Positions 1-5,911 of a stretch of 9,742 nt of DNA are shown one piece after another. Within the stretch, counting starts at the first letter, position 1. Each line of letters opens with the position of its first letter. A program made the translations under genes and the position numbers. Source of the DNA: Nitriliruptoraceae bacterium. Lineage in GTDB: Bacteria; Actinomycetota; Nitriliruptoria; Nitriliruptorales; Nitriliruptoraceae. Below the pieces are notes generated by a model. That model searched no databases and was not told the DNA's origin. It saw nothing but the letters and a program-made list of their open reading frames with translations. The stretch lies in NCBI GenBank assembly GCA_007134165.1, contig SLLJ01000039.1, positions 1-9,742 of the forward strand, written 5' to 3'.

Positions 1-42
1 CATCGCTTCCGCGGCATCGCTTCCGCGGCATCGCTTCCGCGG
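1..42. repeat. 14-bp tandem repeat, three perfect copies
   Basis: The unit CATCGCTTCCGCGG occurs three times head to tail at 1-14, 15-28 and 29-42 without a mismatch. A decayed partial copy (CTCGCGGGCTTCCGGGG) follows at 43-59. Each unit ends in the palindrome CCGCGG. The array starts at the first base of the window, so its true length is unknown. It could be a short intergenic minisatellite, a protein-binding array, or the end of a repetitive coding region to the left. No reading frame here is convincing. Confidence 0.9.
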
Positions 43-574
43 CTCGCGGGCTTCCGGGGTCGATGTGTGGCCGCCGATCGGGGCCACACTGCGGACATCT
101 GCCCGTCCAATCCATGCTCACTCCCCGCGCCACCTCCGAGGCCGAACGTCGGGGCCGAGGGTCACACGCACCCAACATACGAAGTCGGCTCCGATCGGGA
201 ACCCGGTCAAAGGTGGGGGTCGGAGTCGTCGATGGTGCATCGGCACGATCATGCCGCCCTGGCCGAGGTCGTCCGACGCCGCGATCCTCAGGGGCGCTGC
301 GGATGCACCGATCTCTGCACACCTCGCGTTCCGGTCGGAGTCTGGCGATTCGCTGTGGGCTGCTTGCACCGAAGAACGCCCATGCTCACCCGGCAAGCGA
401 TGTGCTGGCGGGTGTGCGCTCCCCATTGGGCAGCAGAACCGTTGCGTCAAGGCCAGCAGGTACGGCTGCCAGGGTCGACTGGCGTCGATCGAGCCGACCA
501 GCGGAAGACCGTGGTTTCGGCAGGTCAGGGCGATGAGCAGATCGTGCACGATGTCACCGAGGTCGAGGAGCCTG

Positions 575-592
575 GCCGCGCGCGGGCGCGGC
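575..592. terminator. Perfect 7-bp all-GC hairpin, possible terminator
   Basis: GCCGCGC, a GCGG loop and GCGCGGC form a 7-bp stem with no mismatch. There is no T-run on either side, so this would be a U-less terminator of the kind proposed for high-GC bacteria, or simply a stable structure. It lies about 140 bases before the operon start and could insulate the operon from upstream transcription. Such stems also arise by chance in GC-rich DNA. Confidence 0.3.
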
Positions 593-684
593 GAGATCAG
601 GACGGGCGAGTGTCTGGAACTCGTGGTTGTTGTCCGCGAGTTGCCTCTGGCTGACGTGCTTTGGGACGCTGTCCCCCGCCGGCG

Positions 685-702
685 TCACCGAGCGTCCGGT
701 GA
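685..702 (+). promoter_or_regulatory. Perfect 6-bp hairpin in the operon leader
   Basis: TCACCG, a six-base loop (AGCGTC) and CGGTGA form a perfect inverted repeat ending 33 bases before the ATG at 736. It could be an operator half-site pair or an RNA leader hairpin. Only the symmetry and position support this. Confidence 0.25.
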
Positions 703-723
703 TCAGCCGGGTCCCGTGGGTGC

Positions 724-728
724 GGAGG
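724..728 (+). promoter_or_regulatory. Ribosome binding site of the first operon gene
   Basis: GGAGG lies seven bases before the ATG at 736, which is close to ideal. It fixes the start of the operon's first gene and marks this as the main ribosome entry point for the cluster. Confidence 0.75.
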
Positions 729-735
729 CAGGTCG

Positions 736-1512
736 ATGGACCACCGCGATGAAGACGCGCTGCTCGCGGAGTTGCGTGCGGCCGGCCGTGCCGAACGGCT
801 CCAGCAGCTGCTGCTGTTCCGCAGCCCGGGCCGTGGCCCCAACCACCCCGACGACCCGGTCGCCCTGTTCCGCCACTACCACGAGTCCGACCCGACGGGA
901 GCCGTGGACACGGCGCTCCTGCTCGTCACCGCCGAGCGCTGGGACCGCCACGCCCGTCGCGTGCTCGCAGAGATCGAGGCGTGCGGCATCCTCGACGACC
1001 CCGACCTCGATCGGTTGGCCCGCAAGCTGCTCGGGCCGGACGACCCCGACATCGTGTTCCCGGCCCGGTGGCTGACGGAGCACTTCGGCGAGGTCATGCC
1101 TGACCCGGACGCATCGGTGCGCTCGAAGCGCCGGCCGCGACCGCCGCTGCGCCGCTGGGCTGCCGATCGCTGCCTGCGGCGGCAGGTGGTGACGGCCGGA
1201 CAGGCCCTGAGGATCGCGCGGCGGCTGAGCGACAGCCACCGGTGGGCGCTGATCGACGGCGGGCTGGACGCTGCTGATGCGCTGGCCGAACGCGACGTGG
1301 CGTGCTGCATCGACGCGGCGTTGTCGTCGGGGAAGGGGCCGCTGCGGCTCCGGGCTCTGCGCCTGCTGGCTGCGCGCGGACAGCGTGAGCGGGCGGTCGA
1401 GCGAGCGAGAGCTGACGGCGACGCGAAGGTGCGCGCCTGGGCGCGGCAGCAGGATCAGCAGGACCAGGGGGCGGAGTCCGACACCCAGCGCGGCGCAGGA
1501 GGCAGCCGATGA
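736..1512 (+). CDS. Helical HEAT-like repeat protein, first gene of operon
   Basis: This 258-residue protein is not one I recognise by name. It is predicted cytoplasmic, with no signal peptide, membrane segment or visible catalytic motif. Residues 1-120 read as amphipathic helices. Residues 122-140 form an Arg/Pro-rich linker (SKRRPRPPLRRW). Residues 140-240 form helix pairs resembling HEAT repeats, for example CIDAALSSGKGPLRLRALRL followed by a second Arg-rich helix. The tail after 240 is Gln/Asp/Gly-rich and looks disordered. The ATG at 736 has an ideal GGAGG seven bases upstream. The stop overlaps the start of the next gene by four bases (ATGA), so the two are almost surely co-translated. 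HEAT-like scaffolds usually mediate protein or nucleic-acid binding; the partner is unknown. The gene call is firm, the HEAT assignment moderate. Confidence 0.85.
   Translation: MDHRDEDALLAELRAAGRAERLQQLLLFRSPGRGPNHPDDPVALFRHYHESDPTGAVDTALLLVTAERWDRHARRVLAEIEACGILDDPDLDRLARKLLGPDDPDIVFPARWLTEHFGEVMPDPDASVRSKRRPRPPLRRWAADRCLRRQVVTAGQALRIARRLSDSHRWALIDGGLDAADALAERDVACCIDAALSSGKGPLRLRALRLLAARGQRERAVERARADGDAKVRAWARQQDQQDQGAESDTQRGAGGSR
1497..1502 (+). promoter_or_regulatory. Strong internal ribosome binding site
   Basis: AGGAGG sits inside the end of the first operon gene, six bases before the ATG at 1509. It supports that start and means the second gene can recruit ribosomes itself as well as by coupling. 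Confidence 0.75.
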
Positions 1513-3038
1513 CCATCGACGTGCGCAGGCGTGAACTCCTCGCCGCCGAGGACGAGGACGGGTACCAGCAGTGGGCGTTGCCCAACCCGCTGACCCTGCC
1601 GCCGATCCGGCTGCCGGACCGCGACGTGCTGGCTGAGGCGGCTGCGGCGACGCCGGCCTTCGATGACCTGCGCACCTTCGTCGCGTTCGTCGGCGACGGC
1701 CGGCACTTGACGGCGAAGGGCAACCTGAAGTTGGCAGACGGCGCCGCGCTCCTGCGACTGCTGCTCGGTGTCGAGGATGCGGAGGAGCCGTCGCGCTGGC
1801 CGCGTCCGACGGGCGTGCGCAGCACCGCCGACCTGCCGGCGGTCAACCTGCTGCGCCGATGGGCCGAGGCGGCTGGGCTGGTCGAGGTCGACGGTCGGTG
1901 GCTGCGATGCGGGGAGCGTGCCGCGCTCGTGGCTGACGACCCTCTGGAGGCGTGGCTGGCGATGATCATGGGGCTGCTGGACCTCGGTGCGGCCAGCCAC
2001 CTGTTCCTGCAAGGTGAGCTTGCGCCCCACTGGCTGGATGAGGTGGACGAGCTGGTGGCCCTCGAGTGGTTGCTCGACCTGTACGCAGCCGACGGCCCGG
2101 TCCCGCTGGAGGAGCTGGTTGGTCAGGCGCGCGAGGAGGCCGCTGCTCTCCGGGAGGCCGGCGATGCCCGCCGGGAGACCTCCGATCTCGATCCGCACGT
2201 CGCGCAGCTTGACCCTGACCTCGCCGACCTCCACGACCTGATCCTGCCCGGCGTGGTCCGGCAGGTGATCGCGCGGCTCGAGGAGCTCGGCGCGGTCTCG
2301 GTGACTGGCATCACCGCCGAGCCGACGCGCTGGGGTCCGGTCGCGACCGGCGGCGCGGTGGCGTTGACGCCGCTGGGACGGTGGGCGGTCAACCGGCTGG
2401 TACGCGAGCGCATCCCCGCGCCGGTGATCGGCGAGCTGAGCGGCGAGGATGCGGTGACACTGCTGCGTGCCTGCTCGCGGCTCGACCCCGACCACGCCGC
2501 CGCCGAGTTCGACGCTTGGGTTGCCGCCCGCCTCGACGCTGACGTCGACGCCGATGCCGTCGCCGACCTGGTGCTCGCCCTGCGCCAGCTCGCCGCTCAC
2601 GAAGTGCCGGCCGCCGTACTCGCGATCGACCTGCTCGGCGCGGAGGCAGCCACGGCGATGGGCAGGCTGAGGGACCATCCGCGGCTGGGACCGTTCGTGG
2701 CGGTGTGGCTGGGCCGACACGGCGCGGACGACTGGCGGCCCGACGGTCCCGCGGAGCTCTCGGCGCTGGTGGACCTGCTCGACGCCCGGTGGAGGCGCGA
2801 CGGGCGTGACGCGCCGGCCGACGAGTTCGCCGCCCTGGGCGGCTCGGCGGTCCAACTCGCGATCATCGAACAGCTCGGACATTTCGAGCACCCCGTCGCC
2901 ATCGACGTGCTCGACGCCCTCGCCTACGGCGTGGATGACGGACCGCTCGCCAAGGCCGCCCGCGCTGCCCTGGCCACCCACCCGGACGTGTCGGCGCTCG
3001 ACCCGACGGGGTCGAGCGACGCGACGTCGCGCCCGTGA
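1509..3038 (+). CDS. Winged-helix and HEAT-repeat protein, second gene of operon
   Basis: This is a 509-residue cytoplasmic protein. Residues 30-130 form a conserved N-terminal module with PPIRLPDRDVL at 31-41 and VRSTADLPAVNLLRRW at 103-118. Residues about 183-298 look like a winged helix ending in the wing signature LTPLGRWAVNRLV (286-298). Residues 310-495 are helical and finish in a HEAT-like unit with HPVAIDVLDALAYG and KAARAALATHP. From memory, the order matches a widespread, uncharacterised actinobacterial family, some members of which are fused to a pRiA4b ORF-3-like domain; that domain is absent here. The minus-strand gene at 4464-5654 is a shorter paralog. The start overlaps the upstream stop (ATGA) and has a perfect AGGAGG. 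The stop overlaps the next start (GTGA). DNA binding is plausible from the winged helix but unproven. Confidence 0.9.
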   Translation: MTIDVRRRELLAAEDEDGYQQWALPNPLTLPPIRLPDRDVLAEAAAATPAFDDLRTFVAFVGDGRHLTAKGNLKLADGAALLRLLLGVEDAEEPSRWPRPTGVRSTADLPAVNLLRRWAEAAGLVEVDGRWLRCGERAALVADDPLEAWLAMIMGLLDLGAASHLFLQGELAPHWLDEVDELVALEWLLDLYAADGPVPLEELVGQAREEAAALREAGDARRETSDLDPHVAQLDPDLADLHDLILPGVVRQVIARLEELGAVSVTGITAEPTRWGPVATGGAVALTPLGRWAVNRLVRERIPAPVIGELSGEDAVTLLRACSRLDPDHAAAEFDAWVAARLDADVDADAVADLVLALRQLAAHEVPAAVLAIDLLGAEAATAMGRLRDHPRLGPFVAVWLGRHGADDWRPDGPAELSALVDLLDARWRRDGRDAPADEFAALGGSAVQLAIIEQLGHFEHPVAIDVLDALAYGVDDGPLAKAARAALATHPDVSALDPTGSSDATSRP

Positions 3039-4384
3039 GCGCTCGAGCCCGCCGTTCGGCGGACCCGCTGGAGCGGGCGATCGAGGCGGCCCTCGACCCG
3101 GGCGGTTTCGTGTCGGAACGCGGGTGCTTCGCCTTCGTCAGCGACCTCGAGGGGGTCGAGACCGAGCTCGCCGCCCTCGTCTCGGAGGCGCCGGCCCGGG
3201 CGGCCGCGCTCTACGAGGCCTTCCTGGCCGGCTGCTACCAGAAGGCCGAGGAGGTCGACGACTCCGGTGCACAGTTCAGCATGTTTGTCACCGGCCTGTT
3301 CTGCGGATCGGTCACGGCCCGCCGGGCTGCCGGCGCTGACCCGGACGAAACCGCGGCCCGCCTCCTCGCATGGATGGACGACGACCCCTACAGCCTGACC
3401 TACGGTTTCGAGCACGACGTCGCCAAGGTGCTCGATCGAGCCGGCCGTGCGGCATTCGCGCGCCAGGTCCGAGCGCGTTTCGAGGCGTCTGCCGTGCCGG
3501 TCGCAGGCGCGGGTGCGAGCCGTCCGGCGGGGCCGAGCGCCGAGCGCCGCCGCTGGGCCGAGGTGCTGCGCGCGTTGTACGCCGCGCAGCCGGACTTCGA
3601 CTCGTACCTCGCCCTGGCGGAGGAGACCGGCATCACCCCAGCGGACTGCTACGCGCTCGCGAAGATGCTGTCCGCGTGCCGAAAGCCCGAGGAGGCGCTG
3701 TCCTGGGTCGAGCGCGGGATCGTACTGGGCGCGACGACCCCGTACGGATCATCGGACCGCCACCGCCTCGCCGAACTCAAGTCCCGCCTGCTCGTGAAGC
3801 TCGGACGTGAGCAGGAGGCCGTCGATGCGGCCTGGGCCGACTACCAGGCCCATCCCAGCCGGTACTCCTACGACGACCTCATGAAGCTCGTGCCGGAGGC
3901 TCGACGCCGCGACTGGCACGACCGGGCGGTCGACGCGGCGATGGGCGGCGACCTCCCCACGATCATCGGGTTGCTCCTGCACACCAAGGAGACGGAACGG
4001 CTCGTGGAACTCATCGGCCGCAGCGCCGACGACGAACTCGAGGCCGTCGGCCATCACACGGCCGAGGAGGCGGCCGGGAAGATCGAGAAGACCCACCCAG
4101 GTGTGGCGGCGCGGCTGTGGCGCGCGCAGGGCGTTCGTATCGTCAAGGCGAAGAAGAGCCGGTACTACGACGCCGCGCTGCACAACTTCGAACGCGCAAG
4201 GCGTTGCTACGCCGAGGCCGGGCTGATCGCCGACTGGGAGCAGGTCGTGGACGAGGTGCGCGTCGAGCATCACCGCAAGACGAGCTTCATGCCGGGGTTC
4301 GAACAGATCGTTCGCGGGGCTGGGCAGGAGCCCGAACCGTCCTTCCTCGAGGTCGCGAAAGCCCGCTGGTCCGTTGGCCGTTGA
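3035..4384 (+). CDS. DUF6880-family protein, third gene of operon
   Basis: This 449-residue helical protein starts at a GTG overlapping the previous stop by four bases (GTGA). No good Shine-Dalgarno precedes it, so translation probably depends on coupling. Residues 10-150 carry a pattern I associate with DUF6880, including EEVDDSGAQFSMFV at 72-85 and LLAWMDDDPY at 110-119. A variable linker covers 152-168. Residues 170-270 are TPR-like helices with KPEEALSWVERG. The C-terminal part has KKSRYYDAALHNFERARRCY (373-392), HHRKTSFMPGFE (412-423) and FLEVAKARW. A similar KKSRYYD-type helical end is also seen at the C-terminus of some SWIM zinc-finger proteins, but no SWIM cysteines are present here. 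The length looks complete. Function is unknown for the family. The TPR/HEAT-like fold suggests a scaffold. Confidence 0.9.
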   Translation: MSARARRSADPLERAIEAALDPGGFVSERGCFAFVSDLEGVETELAALVSEAPARAAALYEAFLAGCYQKAEEVDDSGAQFSMFVTGLFCGSVTARRAAGADPDETAARLLAWMDDDPYSLTYGFEHDVAKVLDRAGRAAFARQVRARFEASAVPVAGAGASRPAGPSAERRRWAEVLRALYAAQPDFDSYLALAEETGITPADCYALAKMLSACRKPEEALSWVERGIVLGATTPYGSSDRHRLAELKSRLLVKLGREQEAVDAAWADYQAHPSRYSYDDLMKLVPEARRRDWHDRAVDAAMGGDLPTIIGLLLHTKETERLVELIGRSADDELEAVGHHTAEEAAGKIEKTHPGVAARLWRAQGVRIVKAKKSRYYDAALHNFERARRCYAEAGLIADWEQVVDEVRVEHHRKTSFMPGFEQIVRGAGQEPEPSFLEVAKARWSVGR

Positions 4385-4463
4385 CCCCGTCGGACGTCGG
4401 GCCCTGCGGGCAGCAGCGGCATCTGATCGCTCACGACGGTCAGGCTGCTCCTCCAGCACCGCG

Positions 4464-4487
4464 TCACGAGGAGCGCTCAGATCGTGA
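4464..4487. terminator. Weak hairpin at the convergent gene ends
   Basis: The two convergent genes are separated by only 79 bases (4385-4463). TCACGA at 4464-4469 pairs with TCGTGA at 4482-4487 around a 12-base loop that contains the palindrome AGCGCT. It overlaps the stop codon of the minus-strand gene and has no T-run. A 4-bp GCCC/GGGC stem also lies near 4401. Neither is a convincing intrinsic terminator, so Rho-dependent or U-less termination is more likely. Confidence 0.2.
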
Positions 4488-5654
4488 TGACCCCGTGGCT
4501 TCGTCACCCCCGGCCCGGCTCGACCGGGCACGCCCGTCGAAGGCAAGGAACTCGGCGAGCTTCGGGTCGAGGTCGTCAGGCAGTTCATCGAGGGCATCGG
4601 TTCCGCGCATCATCGGCTCCGCGGAGGCATCCAGCGCGAACAGGATCGCGAAGGCGAACTGGCGGGCAGCGGGGTCGTTGGTGGTGCGGGCGAACTCGGT
4701 GAGTTCGCGTGCGGCGTCGAGCGCGCCGCGGCCGATGATCCAGGTCGCGATCTCGCGCTGTCCGTCGTCGTGCTCCCAGGTGGTGCACGTCTCGTAGAGG
4801 GTCTGTGCGTCCGCTTCAGCGCACTCGCCGAAGACCGGTGCGTCCACCTCGAGCTGGCGCAGCAGCCGGTTCACCGCCCACAGCCCGAGCGGCGTGATCG
4901 CGTGGGCATCCTTGTCGTCCAGCCGGGTCGGCTCGACCACACCGAGCCCGGCGAGCTCCCGTGCGATCCGAGGCACGAGTCGGTGCAGCGCATCGGCGAC
5001 GACCGCCTCCTTGTCCTCATCCAGATCACCGACGAGCGGACCGGCGACGTCCGCGACCGCGCCACTCAGGACGGCGGCGAGGTGGTCGGTGGTCATGACG
5101 TCGCACGCGTAGAGGTTGAGCAGCACGTGGATCAGCAGGTCGTCGGCGATCTTGGCCAGGACGTCGCGGTCCTGCATGACGGCATCGAGGATCCCGCTCT
5201 CGAAGAGCGTCGAGAAGAACCGCCACCAGCCATCCAGAACGTCCTCACCCTCGGCAGTGGGCTGGCGGGACCCGACGTCTGAGAACAGGCCCCCGACCAG
5301 GGCGAGTCGATGCAGGCGGCGGACCTCGGGCAACTGTTTGGTCGAGCGGACGGTGACACCCGCTGCCCGCGCCCGATCGAGATCGGCGGTCGGAAGCAGC
5401 TTGGCGAGCGCTTTGGCCTGGTCCAACCTGAGCACGCGGCTGTCGCGCGTACCGTGTGGGTCGAGGAGTCGGGCCAGACGTGTCACCGACGCGAACGTGG
5501 GCGCGCGCTCTGCCGCTGCTACGAGAACCTCCCGGCCGGGCAGCACGATCGGCCGCAGCGCGAAAGCGTCGAACTGCTCGGTCTCGTCCGGCACGGGCTG
5601 CCCGCCGCAGCGCTCGCCGGAACTCTCGGACGGGCTCGTGTCGGGGTCTCCCAC
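4464..5654 (-). CDS. Winged-helix protein, C-terminally short paralog of the operon's second gene
   Basis: The call is 396 residues from a GTG at 5654, which has GAGGA four bases upstream. The frame stays open to 5813, but the extra residues are Arg/Pro-rich and unlike the paralog. A second GTG at 5594 is possible. Relative to the 1509-3038 protein, matched segments include RPIVLPGREVL (34-44), VRSTKQLPEVRRLHRL (102-117), LLNLYACD (178-185) and ITPLGLWAVNRLL (253-265). The winged helix spans about 172-267, followed by a partial HEAT-like region. The protein ends in a Ser/Arg-rich tail after about residue 375. It therefore lacks roughly the last 100 residues of the paralog, including the KAARAALATHP unit. 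It is convergent with the DUF6880-like gene and divergent from the gene at 5912. DNA binding, perhaps of its own divergent promoter region, is an inference. Confidence 0.8.
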   Translation of the reverse strand: MGDPDTSPSESSGERCGGQPVPDETEQFDAFALRPIVLPGREVLVAAAERAPTFASVTRLARLLDPHGTRDSRVLRLDQAKALAKLLPTADLDRARAAGVTVRSTKQLPEVRRLHRLALVGGLFSDVGSRQPTAEGEDVLDGWWRFFSTLFESGILDAVMQDRDVLAKIADDLLIHVLLNLYACDVMTTDHLAAVLSGAVADVAGPLVGDLDEDKEAVVADALHRLVPRIARELAGLGVVEPTRLDDKDAHAITPLGLWAVNRLLRQLEVDAPVFGECAEADAQTLYETCTTWEHDDGQREIATWIIGRGALDAARELTEFARTTNDPAARQFAFAILFALDASAEPMMRGTDALDELPDDLDPKLAEFLAFDGRARSSRAGGDEATGSSRSERSS

Positions 5655-5717
5655 GCGATCCTCGTGCTCGGTGTCTCGTAGGGCCGGGGCAGGCCGCAGC
5701 GGGCGCTGCACGCGGCT

Positions 5718-5741
5718 GGTCGGTGCGGCGGCACGCCGACC
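5718..5741. promoter_or_regulatory. Inverted repeat GGTCGG-N12-CCGACC, possible operator
   Basis: The half-sites GGTCGG (5718-5723) and CCGACC (5736-5741) are perfect inverted copies 12 bases apart. They lie in the divergent gap between the genes starting at 5654 and 5912. The geometry suits a dimeric regulator, and winged-helix proteins are encoded nearby. Short GC-rich palindromes are common by chance, so confidence is low. Confidence 0.25.
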
Positions 5742-5787
5742 GTAGCCGGACACCGCCGCCCATCGTGGCAGGCCGCGCAGCCTCGGC

Positions 5788-5854
5788 AGGCGATCGTGCA
5801 CACCGCCGCCCACAGGCAGGTCCCACGGTCCCTTGTCAGGCAGCCCGATCGCCT
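5788..5854. promoter_or_regulatory. Pair of 9-bp inverted sites in the divergent promoter region
   Basis: AGGCGATCG at 5788-5796 and CGATCGCCT at 5846-5854 are perfect inverted copies 49 bases apart. Each contains the palindrome CGATCG. The right copy abuts the proposed -10 element. They could be an operator pair controlling the 5912 gene. Confidence 0.25.
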
Positions 5855-5859
5855 AACCT
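5833..5859 (+). promoter_or_regulatory. Candidate promoter for the gene at 5912
   Basis: TTGTCA (5833-5838) and TAACCT (5854-5859) resemble -35 and -10 elements of the housekeeping type. The 15-base spacer is short. Transcription would begin near 5866, giving a leader of about 45 bases. The hexamer GTCAGG occurs at 5835-5840 and again at 5866-5871, exactly 31 bases apart (about three helical turns), which may be incidental. Confidence 0.35.
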
Positions 5860-5911
5860 GCGAACGTCAGGATGGAAGACCTCGAGATGGCGGCGAAGGC
5901 GAGAGAGCGGC

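Larger units (their letters stand above)
43..735. other. Stretch without a supported gene, upstream of the operon
   Basis: Open frames exist on both strands but none behaves like a full gene. The plus-strand frames are rich in Arg, Cys and Pro with weak third-position bias. The minus frame from about 550 downward has one coding-like stretch of about 44 codons containing HDLLIALTCRNHGLPLVGS. It faintly resembles the C-terminal part of a PIN toxin domain and then dissolves into low-quality sequence. The region also carries two perfect hairpins (575-592 and 685-702). It may be non-coding DNA with gene remnants. No -10 box that I trust is visible ahead of the operon. Confidence 0.5.

Noticed and set aside
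92..105. 14-base match CGGACATCTGCCCG shared with 9327-9340, a possible flanking direct repeat of an inserted element
   Set aside because: One 14-mer repeat in about 9.7 kb of GC-rich DNA can arise by chance. No integrase, transposase or tRNA gene is present to support an attachment site.
65..1075. Long plus-strand open frame covering the upstream region and part of the first operon gene
   Set aside because: It is Arg/Ser/Cys-rich, has no ribosome site and runs through the clearly coding frame starting at 736. It is a GC-rich shadow frame.
1455..2981. 508-codon minus-strand open frame opposite the winged-helix gene
   Set aside because: Its composition (many Gln, Arg, His) is typical of the antisense of a high-GC gene. 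The plus strand has the overlap starts, the ribosome site and paralog support.
5456..5911. Upstream extension of the 560-residue protein to 5456
   Set aside because: The added part is Arg/Ala-rich, overlaps the coding end of the minus-strand paralog and lacks a start with a ribosome site.
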